Shown: piece after piece, positions 1 to 12,900 of the stretch
Numbering within the stretch: the first letter of the stretch is position 1
How the letters are laid out: every line of letters begins with the position of its first letter
Assembly (NCBI GenBank): GCA_009741485.1
Contig: CM019236.1
Location: forward strand, 56,321,740-56,385,739
DNA: 64,000 nt
DNA from: Malurus cyaneus samueli
Lineage: Eukaryota > Chordata > Aves > Passeriformes > Maluridae
Reading direction: 5' to 3'
Program-made: the position numbers and the translations under genes
The notes under the pieces: generated by a model
What the model was told of the DNA's origin: nothing
What the model saw: only the letters and a program-made list of their open reading frames with translations
Database searches by the model: none

Positions 1-1639
1 GGTGACAATCTTAAGGTTTTTTATTTTGTTTTTGAAGTAAATTAAAAGGAGGGAAGGGAGTGAATGAGGTGAAATTTATCTAAATGAATAACACTAGTTT
101 GTGTCTCAGTTTGACTTTGATGAGGACTATACAAGAGTTCACACTGACAAATTTTGGGACCACTGATGTGTGTTTAAAAGAAAGAGGAGCTATAAAGAGT
201 GCTAACAATGGGACAATCACAGCTGAAATCAGATCATCAATGTGGTAAATGGATCAGCTTCTCTAGCCATGCCATTTTCTCATGGAGAAATTTCAGTCTG
301 CACTCTGGATGAGTGTGTTAGAGTCGTTGTACTAAGAGAAATGCATTTCTTTGGATTGCACCATAAGGCAAAGGCATGGGACTGTTAATGTGTAGGTCAA
401 ATGAATATTTGAAATGTATCTCAGACACTTTTTTTCTTATTTTGCAATTATAGAGGAAAACACATTAGGTAAATGTTCCGACTCTGAACCTAATTTATTT
501 TAATGACTGTATATTTTACTCTGCCAGTTTTTTGTTGGGCAGATTTAGGAGGTTGGGGTTTTTTTGTTTTGTTAGAGGCGGGGGTGATTGTGGGTCTCTT
601 TGTTGTCTATTTGGGTTGGGATTTTGTGTCCAGGGACTTTTCTTATGACAGAAACTTGTCCATGGGTTTCAACATGCTTATGAAAATAGTGTTATCAATT
701 ATTCAGCACAATTAGCACCTCTTCTAATGTAGTTCTGCAGGCAAAACTGTGCAAAGAGAATGACTTTTGTTGCATCTTACACACATAAATGAAATACTGT
801 AATATTGTAATGAAATATTCTATTCGATGCATATTTGAATATATTATCAGGAGATTTTTAAAATGCAAGTATTTTCAAGTTATTTTATTTGTAGTACATC
901 ACCGTTCAGTCAAAAAAAAATAAAGAAGATTTTCTTTATATGCAAAAATTATGAAACTGTGTCTTTAGGCAATGACAATACATTTGTTCATGCTGAGAAA
1001 ATTAATCAATCCTGTTTTTCACAAAAAAACAACAAAAAAAAAACAACCAGTATACAACACTCTCCTAATTTATTCCCTTTCCCCTTTTTTTTGTTAATAT
1101 TGAGTGCTAATACTTGTGAGAGATCAAGTGCCTTCTTTTAAAACAGAAGAGAGTCAATTGTCTAAAATACTGGAAAATGCAAAAGAGGCTCTTTGAACAC
1201 CTTCACAGAAAACTCATTGGTTATTCCTTAGCTGTATTCATAGTGAGTAAAACAATTTTAACATATGCATAGAATACTTTGTCTTTAGTATGTATAAATT
1301 TGGGAAGAGACCAACCTTTCCAATGCAGTATTAGAAATTTGTATTTGGTCATTACAAATGTGAAGTCAAATTAGTGTAATAAAAAGGGTAAACAAGAGAT
1401 AGATTTTTAGCTTAGAAACTATGTTCTTCCTCTCACTTTCCAGCCCCATGTGGATTTTCCACTTTTGCTGCCTTTTTTAGTACTGCTTGCCGTCAACACC
1501 ATCTCTACCTTTGCACACACTGATGCCTGATGATGTTTTGCTTTTCCTTTTTCGTTTCTGTACCCTCTATGATCCGCCTGTACCCCTTAGCCTACGTTTG
1601 TATTCCTGAAGCTTGATATATTCAGCTTAGTTTAGGAGT
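1..1639. other. Unique AT-rich non-coding DNA, no gene seen
   Basis: I see no exon, RNA gene or recognisable transposon here. The short open frames at 503-715 and 863-1141 are low-complexity (T/G-rich and A-rich respectively), match no family I know and have no convincing splice context. A-runs and T-runs are common, as expected for AT-rich avian intergenic or intronic DNA. The stretch reads cleanly and occurs once in the window. Confidence 0.6.
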
Positions 1640-2012
1640 TTCTGCTGGGCAGAGGTGCCAAACATCCTGAGGAAGGAGTCAGTTACCCTGTCATTCTAAA
1701 CCTGAGGCTCCAGCCTTGGGTGAAGTTTCTCTCTGGAATGTCTTGTGTAAACTGAGCTCTGGCCTCATCCAGGGGGGGATTCATTAGAATAGGGGGACAT
1801 TACTGCATTTGTTAAGTTTCTTATTGGGGAATCCTAGATAGATATGCTAATTCCTGAAACCTATAAAACTTGTACCTGTACTGCACACGGGTGTGCATTC
1901 TGCCATCAAGCTGTGCACCTGGAATCCCAAATACCGAGGTAAAACCTTTTTTATCCCCTTAACCATGTCTGTGTCATTATTAAAAACTGGCCTTTCAAGG
2001 CAACAACACCAG
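1640..2012 (+). mobile_element. Possible decayed solo LTR (endogenous retrovirus remnant)
   Basis: A TATA-like box (CCTATAAAAC, about 1860-1869) is followed by a short G/C-balanced leader-like stretch with GTGTGCATTCTGCC and GTGCACCTGGAATCCC. After that comes a T-rich, C-rich segment and a CATTATTAAAAACTGG word near 1975-1990. This order (TATA box, R-like segment, U5-like tail) resembles avian retroviral LTRs. I could not find matching TG and CA termini, a target-site duplication or a primer-binding site, so both edges are guesses. It could equally be ordinary unique DNA with a chance TATA box. Confidence 0.28.
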
Positions 2013-2254
2013 CACAGTTAAGAAGGAAAGGGGCAATAAAGGTTTAGGAGCTGCTTACACCAAAGCTGCAAACTTTGAAATCCATTCAAAGAGGACAAGC
2101 TGGGATTCACCACAGTGGTTAAATGAAGTCCCCAATGACAAGGTTAGTGTTAACTTCTGTTTCTTGAAATAGAGGAGAGGGAGAGAGCTCACCTCAGAAT
2201 GGTGAGAAGAAGCATGTCCTCTTAAAATTTATTTCCAAGAAAGTTATATGCAAG

Positions 2255-3020
2255 AAAAGTAATCAGGAATAGTCAGCATGTGTTTACCAAAGATAAATTG
2301 TGCTAATTCCACTTGATTGCCTTCTGCAATTAAGTAGCTGCATGAACAAGGTGGAAAGCACTGGATGATCTCCACCTGTACGTCACCTCCCAAAACATTT
2401 ATTTGTAGAAGGAAAATTGATAAGAAGACCTAGATAAATTAAAAGTTTCCTAGAATGTCAGGTATGAATTGTAGCAGTGCGCGAATATCCAGCTAGCAAA
2501 GAGACTGCTTAAGAGGTCTTCTTAAGAATGATTAGTTGCAGCTGATGACAGTGCACCCTCAGTAGGTTGGTAGACCATACATAATTAGGAGAAGTGGTGA
2601 GCTCAAAACCAGAGGTCCCTTCTTATATTTCTGAAAAGATTGCTTGATGAGATGCTGAGCTGGGCTTGTTTCATCTGGGGGAAAGAATGCACTGGGATAG
2701 TCTAATAGCTCCAGAAAACTATTCACATGGAATTCTGTTTCAAAATAATTTTCACCCATTTTCAGGTAGTGCAAGATTCACTTGCTGAAATGACCACAAA
2801 TTTTAATCTGAGACATTTGTCTTGGACATCAGGAAGAACTTCTTCACAGGGAAGTAGTGCAGTATTGACAGTGTGACCCAGAAAGCCTAAGGAATCTTCG
2901 GCCCTAGAAATTTTCAAGACTTAACTAGAGAAATTTGTAACTAGACTGATCTACTACTTATGATACCTTGAGCAAATATTGGATTGGAGCACAGACCTTC
3001 AGAATTACCTTACAATTGAA
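2255..3020 (+). mobile_element. CR1 LINE, 5'-truncated and heavily decayed
   Basis: Three anchors in the right order and spacing match the avian CR1 consensus read 5' to 3'. GTCAGCATGTGTTTACCAA and the following AAATTGTGCTAATTCC (about 2273-2310) correspond to the reverse-transcriptase region of ORF2. GTGCACCCTCAGTAGGTTGG (2551-2570) matches the well-known CR1 word just downstream. GACATCAGGAAGAACTTCTT (2825-2844) starts the 3' block, followed by a GAAATTTTCAAGACTTAACT-like word (2907-2926) and TTGAGCAAATATTGGATTGG (2968-2987). The frame is destroyed by stops and deletions, so no protein can be made. It is an old insertion. The terminal octamers expected at a CR1 3' end are no longer visible, so the 3' edge is approximate. 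Confidence 0.8.
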
Positions 3021-5559
3021 ACAGCATCCCAACAACACCACTGTGCAGAAAGGACAATTCTGAAAGTATGTTTATTCTAGCTGAATCATGTATATTTAAC
3101 TTCTGGTACATATAAGCATTGTTATTTTTCAGTAAAACAAACACACAAAAACTTGTTTACCATCTGCAAAATATTATCTGCAATGGCATTAGCAGCATAT
3201 TGCACCCCTCCTACTCACATATTGTTACAAAGCTATTCATTATTATTTTTGTTGCCTTCTTTGTTATCCCAGTGTAGAGCTGAAAACATTTCCTTCTTTA
3301 CAAATTAGTATTAATTAAGGTATGCCAGGGCTGAAGAAAATGCTTGCTTTTGCAAAGTGTGACCTGATCTATTTCTTCGAGAAAAAAATCCGTCTTCAGT
3401 TTTCTTCAATGCGCTGAGAGAAGCAAGTCATGACACACCACATTTACTAAGATTATGCTATTTGCTCTTTTTATGTTATAGTTGCAATACTTTGTGCAAG
3501 GATCACTTTGAAATTAAAAACAACTTGGTGTTTGCTATTTTCTACTATGAAAAACAAAGGTTGTGCAATATATAGCAGTCAGTGTTACTCAAAAGAGTCA
3601 CGACACTTCTGAAGAAGTTTCAGGAAGAAAACACCTTCTTAGGAATTTATAATAAATTAATTTAAGGTTAATCCTAAATCTAAGGCTGACTGAGCATGGA
3701 TTCCACATCCACATGTGGAATTGATTTGCAAAGAATTATTTTCTACAATACAAGATATTTTTCTTACAATTTACTTTGTAGCTGGATTCTTGCATAAAGT
3801 TGCATTGTTATTTACTCTCGTTTGATTCAGGGCTCATAACCAACTCCGTTGCTATCAAAATTTCGTGGCTGAGTCATGGGAGACCAACACTCTAAACCAC
3901 ACAGAATCTTTTTTTTTTTTTTATAACACATTATGATTCATGCTGTTAGAGCATGAAGTTTTATTAATTTGTATTTTGTTTACAGTTTCTCTGTAGCTTT
4001 TATTCTTCTCTTTATCTGTCTCTTGCACAGCTGATTTTAAATTTTAATGTGTTATTACAGTTCTATTCCAGTGAACATATAGGTAGAATTGAAGCATGGA
4101 ATGCAAAGACTTGCACAAGGGTCACATTTGAAGAGCTGGTGCATGAAGGAAACTACCTGTGTAAGTTAGTGCTTACTTACAGAGTGAGAACAAGTAATTG
4201 CAATTCAAGCATATTTGGAGTTAATCAGTTTGCATCAATTAATGCTCATCCAGAACCCCTAGTTCAGGAGTTTGTCAGGCTAAAGAGATGAGTCTGCATC
4301 TCTTTTGTATGGATATACATGTGGTTGGGAATTATGACAAGGCAGTGAAACAACAGTCACCGTTTGAATCTACAGATTTTCCCCTTTGTGACAGTCAGAG
4401 AAAGTTAAGAGAAATCATCTTTTCTAGCACTTAACAGGTATTTATAGATGGTGGAATTACCTGTGGAATTACCTCAGCTGTTTTTCTTACTTAATTCACA
4501 TCAAAATAGGATGGTTGTCTATCTTCTTGAGAGGCAGACAGCAATGAGTGGAGTATTGTGTGACACAGGAGAGGCTTCTTACAACATCTGTCTTTTGATG
4601 CAAATGAGGAAAGAGCATACAACAGAGCTTAGGTCTTGTTTAGTCTAATGAAAAACACAGGAAACACATCAGCAGACATCAGTGAAAAGATGAACACGTT
4701 GGGCAAAACTTTGTAATAGCACCTGGGGTACTCAGATGCTCTAAATATGCCATACTCATTAGAAATAGAGAATTATCTTAGGACAAAGATTTCTATTTAA
4801 GGAAGCAAGAAGAAATGTAACATTTCTGCCTACAAACCATTCTTGTTAACAAATTGCAATAAGGCTAGCCTAATTAATCCATTCTCTCAAGCAGAGGATT
4901 CAAATAGATTTATATGTTTTTACCTACTACTAGTCTGTGGTGACTTAGTAAAGAAGAAGCTTTTACGTGGTTTAGTTAATGACACTTAGAATCCACTCTT
5001 TCTCTAGTAGGCAAGATTGCAGCAATTCCCTTGCAAATGTACATGATTTATGAGTCAACCTTGTATTAGTGATTTAAATAATTTTTCTAGATTTGATTTT
5101 TTTGTATCTATTGACAGACTTGAATTATTTTAATGCGAAGGATTCCTAACATGAACTAGGATATCATGTTAATATCCTGAAAGCCTCCCATCACACTGCA
5201 GATTTCTCTGGTATTTACCAAAAGCTTCATCAAAGCCAGCTTGGGCACAATTACTGCAACCTTCTTAGGAGGAAGGAACAATTATGCTGTATTTGACATA
5301 TCTATGCCATTTTCCTTATTTGCAGGATTACCACACAAAACTTAAAATAATTTAAGGTTATTTTGCTGTTCAGTAAATGGAAACATTGAAAGTATTTTAT
5401 TTAAATGCTTACTCTGCTGCAAGGTATGGTAAATATTACTTCTGGTTTTGTGCATAACAGAAGCCTATTTATTCATGCATTTGCTATAGAAAGGATTTTT
5501 TTTTGTGAAAACATATTTCATTGGCAAAGAATCTTAAAAAAAATGTGTGCATATATTAC
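3021..5559. other. Unique AT-rich non-coding DNA, no gene seen
   Basis: Nothing recognisable as coding or repetitive apart from a T-run at about 3908-3922. Small frames at 4049-4291 and 4448-4648 lack family resemblance. The segment around 4850-4900 (TAATTAATCC and neighbouring AT-rich words) has homeodomain-type TAAT cores but I cannot tell function from background. Confidence 0.6.
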
Positions 5560-5657
5560 ACACTGTAACATATACATGTACATATATACATATACATGTA
5601 TACTTGTACATATACGTATACAACATATATGTTGTATACATGTGCATATACATATAC
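5560..5657. repeat. Imperfect ACATAT/ATGTAT simple repeat with perfect 24-base palindrome
   Basis: Alternating purine-pyrimidine DNA made of ACATAT, ATACATGT and GTACATAT words. Bases 5616-5639 form a perfect inverted repeat centred on ACATATATGT; each 12-base arm pairs with the other with no spacer. With one mismatch the symmetry extends a few more bases on each side. It is most likely a decayed dinucleotide/hexanucleotide microsatellite that can extrude a cruciform. Confidence 0.85.
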
Positions 5658-6929
5658 ATATTTTTAAAATCTCTCACACTGGCAAAACTTGAATGGAAAT
5701 TATAGGGACATTTTCAGTAAAAGCACCTTTATTATAGAAAAAAGGTATGGTTTATTTTATCATGAAAGAAATGTCATGATTTATTTACTGTTTATTTTTT
5801 TTTCTCTTTCTCTTCCTAATCTATCTTGAATTAGTGCAGTCTTGATTCTAACATATTTGTGTTCAGTCCATAGGATGCCTATTTCATTCATTTTGTTTCC
5901 TTTTGTTCATTATTTGTAATTTGTGGCAATACAGACGTTAATACAGCAATCACTGTGTTTCCAACCCATTGATAAGTCACAACCATTTACAGTTCTTTTT
6001 ATTAACAGAATGGGCCAAAATTGTTGGGCACTTAATAAGAGATAAAAATTACCAACTGATAAAATCACCTCCAATTTGAGTTGAGAGGGTGGGATGGTGG
6101 GCAAGGAGGCAAATAGAGGTGTTGGCCAGTATTTAGTATTTGAGTGAGAAGGAACATCAGAAGTGGAGGTGTACTGGCTTGTCAACAGTGCCTTTCATGA
6201 GACACTGGTTTTGGCCAGGGAGTAACCTGTAAGAAAAGGGATACAAAGGCAGCTGTAATTGAGAGCTTTGTCATATTTTTAAGCGTAGTCTATTGCAGGA
6301 GGTGATTTGATGCCTTAAAAGGCAGGTATTACAAGGACACATCTCTTTATCTCGCTGTATTGGTTGGTTTGTTGGCAGCCTTTCTCTCTGTTCAACATGT
6401 AAATCACAGTCATACATTCCTGTCTCTGCTTCCCCACCATGTATGTCATGAAATTTAACTCAACACCTCCAAGTTATATTAGTGTTTGAATTATATGTTA
6501 GAAGCAAATGTAATGCTAATGAACTCTTTGTTTGCAAATTTATTTTAATATTTTACTGTAGTTATTGATGCACATGGATAAGCTCTATAAACTTAAAGAA
6601 ATATGAAAACAAGGAAAAATTAGAAAGCTCTCTTGGAGGAAGGACTTTCTATCTTCCTAATGAAGCCAGGATTCCTGCAAGTAGCTGTTCACTTTGACAA
6701 CAATTGCATTAAGATCAAAGGGGATACGAAAACCGTGACAATATGACTGTATTTCATACACCATGAGGCAGCGTTAGTGTAGATTAGGCATATCATTAGT
6801 CAAGGGGATCTTTTTCACTGAGAACTCTTGGCTGCTCAGTGTCTTTTCCTTCCCCTTTCCTTTCCAAGTCAGTATCTGTTTAAGCAGAAAACAGATTCCT
6901 TCCCCCTAAGACTATGACAGAAATAGGCT
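5658..6929. other. Unique AT-rich non-coding DNA up to the duplicated block
   Basis: No exon or transposon recognised. Around 6480-6560 the sequence is rich in TAAT, GCTAATGA and TTTGCAAATTTATT words that look like homeodomain, POU and forkhead sites, which is suggestive of a conserved element but not diagnostic. The last base before the repeated block is 6929. Confidence 0.55.
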
Positions 6930-9900
6930 ACGGATTTGAGGCTATGTCCAATCAGTGGCAATATGCATAGTAATATGTGGCACAGCTTGTGTAATGAAGT
7001 TCCCAGCATGCAGCCTGGAAAGGTATCCTCAAGTGTGCAGGGTGATTTATTTGCTCTGTCAAGAGGCAGGACAGGAAGGACTTGTCCTTCCCCACAGTCC
7101 CTTCAAGAATACTCTGTCACCCCAGGAAGCTGTAATAGCTTCTCCACTTTCAGGCTTTTTTATATGGCTTGGAACCCTCTTTTAGCAAGGTTACCCTCCT
7201 GGTCCTTTTTATCATCTGCACTTGCTTTTAAGAAGTTGAATTGTAAGGAAGAATACTAGATTTACACTTTCTATTTACATTTGACTTTACATGAGCATGG
7301 TGAATGATCAATGAGAACATATGCTTACTGTGACAAAAGAAAAAACCTTCCTGCAATTGGTGCAATACATTTAATTCCCGCTTTTTAATGTAATGACAAT
7401 GTGGGAAGATCATATAATGTCTGTGTTAATTTGTAAAAATATTCGGCCTAAACATTTTTAAAATAGTTATATTGAACAGAGGATTTACAGGTTAGCAGAA
7501 GTCAATGGATGGAATTGCCCGATTAATTAATTACCCCTCCTGTAACTTTAATTAGCTCATTCAATATACTAAAAAACTGCACTCTGATTTTAAACTTATC
7601 TACCTCTGAGACACAGGACTTGGTTTCATCTGATTTGTAAAAGTTCACTAAGTGCTACTGCAGTAGCTTGGCTATCAGATATGTATAGTTCTAAATGTTT
7701 TTATCAGGACTCAGGAATTATTAGTCACATTCTTACCAAATGAGAAGATTGAGGAATTTCTAATATTTTCTCTGTGTATAGATTAATACCTTCTCTCTAT
7801 TTGAAGCTAATTCCCCAGAGATTTCAGCAGTGAGTGTATAGAGTGCATAGTAAATACAGTGCCCTGATTACAACAGCTAACAAAGAACCTTCCTGCCTAG
7901 GCATGGAAATAGATTCCCACAGATGTTTAACAAAAGGATCTTGGCTTTGGAATTCTGCTGGAGCTATTTTCCAGAATCTCTCTTTTGCCTCAGTTTTACA
8001 ATATCGTAACTTAAGTCATAGGGATTCACAAATTTGTCTCTAAAGTCTCTAAACAATAATGTAGAGTGCTGCTATTTTAGAAAATAACGGATTTCTGCCA
8101 GTCACTGGTACCTGGAGGTTTTTTTTAAGATATTGAGGAAGAATGCTATATTTACGAATTAGGCAGTTTCCAGGTGACTTTTCAAATAGCTTGTTGGGGT
8201 GGTTGCTGAGCTGCTACCACAGCTGTTTCTATATTCCTTTGCTACAGACTGAGGTGCAAGCACCACTACGCTCTGCTGTGCATCTTCATAGCACCAGCAG
8301 GTTGCTGGGGCTCAGTTCCAGAGGACCTCACCTTTTAGATCTATCTCAGATTCAGGGGACCAACTTTTTCAGTTTTGAATCCAAGTGTTTTATATGTGCT
8401 TTTGGAGTGATAGGGTGACACTTTTGTTTTGGTGCCATTTTGAGTCCCTTTTCACCACCAGACCTAACCATCTTTCCCATTTACATCTACCTAACTGTAC
8501 AAAGCACCAGAAATGTAATGTGACATAGGCCTTTCCTGCTCAATGGAATGTCACTGGATATATCAAATGTGGGAACACATGGAATGGAGGTAGATACTAT
8601 CTCTTTCTGTTTTGGGGTTTTTGGTACTTTTTTAATTATATTTTTGTCATTGTTGGCTATGTGTATAACCACTGTCAGCTGCCTTGAGCATAGTTCATGT
8701 CTTCTTGGAAACACTAAACAATTCCTGCATCCTCTGGAAAGCAAGGAGCATGGTGAACAAGAGGAAGGTCAGAGAAACATCTACATTAGTAGGTTACATG
8801 AAGTTCCGTAATATTGGCTTATCCATCTTTTATTAAAAAGACTTTAAGAGAGCACCATTGTATAGTTTTGACAAAGTCTTTTGCTCCTGGCATCTAGTAC
8901 AGATTTATGTTTGACTGAATTAGTGATAAAGGAGTGAGATATTGGTCTCTTACAGATGCTTTGACATATTTACCTCCTTCATAGAAAATAAAAGGAGTCT
9001 GCTGATGCTTTTGGTCCCAAAGTGGGTAAAGGAATACAGTATATGTGAAAAAATAGTAGAAATTATTTTTGTGGAACTGCGTTTGCAAAGTTCCATCCTA
9101 CTGAAAAACTGTTTAACAGCTAATTAGTCAGGGATAACTGGATTCACTTTAGTGAGGCTGTTGCCAGCACACCCAAGGGATGTAATTTTAAATGAGGATG
9201 AAACTTGGCCCTAGAAATGGGTGACATTTGTATCCAGTTCTGAACAGGCAGTTCTCACCGAAACCAATGGACCCTGAAGAAGACAGAGCAGCCTAAATGT
9301 TCTCCCTTATATCAGAAATACAGAGGGACCACAACTCCTATAATTCATAAATGCTTCATGAGTTTCTCTTGGGGAATGTGGTTCCATAGAAGGTAATGAA
9401 GGGATATATCTTAAAGTCATAATCTAATTTTCAAACTCCGGTCAGCCAATTTCCAGACCTAATGAGATGCTGCAAGTCTGAAAATCTGTTGAGGATTAAG
9501 GAGAGAAATGGAATTACTCAATCTGATTGTTATAACCCAAAACATATCTAATTTGATTTTTCTTTTAAAATTCTTACAAGATTTAAGTAGGTTAATCAAC
9601 TTTAAAATAAAGTTAAAAGGCATAACCATCTAAAAAGTAGTCCTTTGAAAAGATTTTCAAAATATATATTCTGAACTTCTCAGCTACAAATGCTCTAATG
9701 TATCCTAAATCAAACTGTAAATCTGCTGGGTGAAAATTGACTATTGATTGCAATAGAAGATTTTACTGGATAATAGTGAAGGATCACATTATTAACCCTC
9801 ATCTTCTCACCAGGAAAAAGTAGTTTGACTACATTTATGAGGAATATTTGCCCTTCTTCTGTTTTATGCAAAGCAGACACATCAACCCATTCATTTTTAA

Positions 9901-12900
9901 GTAAGTCAGAAATGTGCAATAACACAGACATTTGTTTGTTTGAATATTGAATTCAGAACCAAGTAAGGTTTATTCTCAGTATCTTGACTATAAATTGCTT
10001 TCCCTCTTTTGTTCACTTTGGCACAAGGAAAAATCATCAAGTCAAATCCATTTAATAAAGCATACCCTTTGCAAGGATTTTCGTACTTAGGTAGTTCTAA
10101 TACAGATTCAAATGATGCTAATAAAGTCAGAAATTTCCTGCTGGGGGTATAATTGAATCCTTTTAAAACTTACTTTTGGTTAATGACTAAGACATTTTTG
10201 CTAGCAGCAATTTGTTTCCTCATTCCAGGTATAGAAAAACTCATTAAACAAAAGACTGGAATGTCCTTTCAACTACCTGGTAAAGCCAGCAGCTGCCAGC
10301 AAATGAGATGGGGTTTATGTGATGGCCTGAGTTTTGGGGAGAATAGAAGCAGGAGAAAAGACCTACTTGGAATAGTGTCCCTTAAACATGAATATCAGTA
10401 AATATAAAATGTGGGAGCCAGGCTGATGCAGGACACTGTACAATCTGTTCACTTCATTTGGACTGCTAATTAAAAAGTGATATAGACAGTACTGTATGAA
10501 TGCACCACAACCTGTTGAAGCTCTGTCAGACTTTTATCTTCACTTTCATATATATGAATATTTTTAATAACTGGTCTTAACTGAAAGCAGAATAAGTCTC
10601 TATAAAAGTGAAGAACAGATATATCAGTTAAAAATTCTTACTTCATTATGTGTGTATATGTGTCTTCATGACTTCCAGCTCCCTTAAGCATTCCTAAGAC
10701 AGCTACCCTAATTCATAAGCACAGCATGTAAATTCCGAGCTTTTTTTTTTCCTTCTTGCTTCTGGGAACTAAGCTAGGCTGGAATGCTAGAAATACAACA
10801 CCTAAACATAAATGTGAACCTAGCAATGAACTGCATATCTACAAGGAAAAATAACCTATTTTATTGTAAATAAATGCCATTTTTATGAGGCATGCATTAA
10901 GAAAAAGAGCGGAAAATATGTAGTTACTTTTAACTATATGCTGCCTCTGTGTCCTTCCATAAGTCATGATATGGTTATTTTTTCCCCTATTTCCTTCATC
11001 TTACCTGACAGTTTCTGTTATCTCAGAAAGCCAACTTCCCCTGTTCTTAGTTAATTGCACCCCCATTCCTCAGCAAGTACTAATTGAACATTTCTTGCAT
11101 TAACTGGATTACATTACATTAGCTGAAACTGTTAAATATAAAGCCTCATAAATACTGGTGATTAGAAAAAGTTTGGAGATTAACTTGGAAGCTTATCTAA
11201 ATTTAAAAATCCCAAAACTGAAAAAAAAACAACCATTTCTTTTAAAGGTGATGAGGTTCGGAAAAGAGTGGGAAAAGGTGGTGCTTGGTGGTAGTGACTC
11301 CACGGTGAGATTACGACATTAGAAGAAAGATGTTTTTGGGTTTTTCTGGCTGGTCCCCAGAAGACATTTGTCTCTCAAAAATAACCCAGCCACTCCAGAC
11401 AGATGAAAAACTGTTTGATTCTGAAACCTGTTGATGAGAGACATGCAATCCATGCTGCTGAGGAAATTACAGAAGCAAAAAGTTGTAAAGATTACACAGT
11501 ACAAAGATAATAGCTGTGATTCCAAAGCAGATTTCCCTGTCTTTGCAGAGACTGCTTTGAGGACAAAGGGTTGCAGTTAAGTATTATATAGTTATACTAA
11601 GTATATTATCTGAGGGATTGCAGACAGATAACATGGCAGGAGTGCATGTGCTTTTCTGCTACACTTTGTTTTACCTCAGGAAAAGGGGATGTTTCAAGAT
11701 ACTTGTGATGTTCTGTCTGCCTGAAGAGAAACTGCATGCCGTGCTCTCCATTATCCTCTATGAGTGAAGAAAACAGTAAGGTGCCATCTAGAGCAAAGCT
11801 TGAAGCCATGAAGGTATCCTTGAGCTCTTCTAAAGGCAACCCTCTTGAAATAACTGGTACTTTACAAGAGCCTGCGTGCTTGGGATAGCACGCAAGGTTT
11901 TGTTCTAAGTTTTCTCAACAACTAAAAGCAAAGGCTTCCTGAAGTTGGTCTACAAAGTTTATTTCAGCAGATGCCTATTTGAAAATATAGGGCCTTGAGT
12001 ATTGCAGAATTTTGGTATCATCCATAATGTCCTAAAATGTAGAGACTAATTGGATTGATTACAGTAATTTTTTTATAAGCCTTGTCTAAATTAGGAGATC
12101 TGAGCTTGTGTTCATTAGTTCAGTAAAGTCTTTCTGTTTTGATCTCTAAGATATCTTTAGAGATATAGTGTGCTGCAAAGACTGCAGATCTCTGTATAAG
12201 CCCCCTTTTCAGGCCTTTTCTTGCTACAGACTTTTTTTGCATAGCTACAATTAGATCACTTGTCTCTGACTACTGTACAAATACCGAAAGAACTCAGATT
12301 TTAATCACGCATAGAAAAGTCCTTCACCGAAAAGGCAAAGGAGACTGAACTTTAAATATATCGTGGCCATTCATTTTCTTTCTTTATAGATACTAAAAAG
12401 TTGACAACACTTTTAGAATAGTAAAGAATAACATGATCTGTGTTTAGGATAACAATGCAATGTTATTTCTGCAAAGTCTGTCAATAATCAAGGCTTATAA
12501 TTTTGAGAGTGAATAAACTCACAGCAAAATGTTCCCACTTGGAAGTGTAAATGCAGGTTATTGCCATCTCATGCTGCCATAATTATTATCATTGGCAAAA
12601 GTTATCTGCAATACTAAAACTACACAGGAAACAGCACAGCCTGAGGTTCTTGTACAAGATGAGATAGGAGAGATATTGCTAGTGCGTTCCTGGCCCTAAA
12701 CTGCTTTTCTTTCTTAATTGTTGCTCAGAGCTACTAAAAGTACTGTAAGATACGATTGCCTAGGAGCTATTATGTCATACCTTTTCTACATGGATAAAAA
12801 CCAATGTATCTCATCCAATGTCAACCTCTTTGCAGCTGAAAGATTCTCATGTGTATGTGAGATAACTGATTTTACAATTATGGTGAGCACTGAAGAGCAG

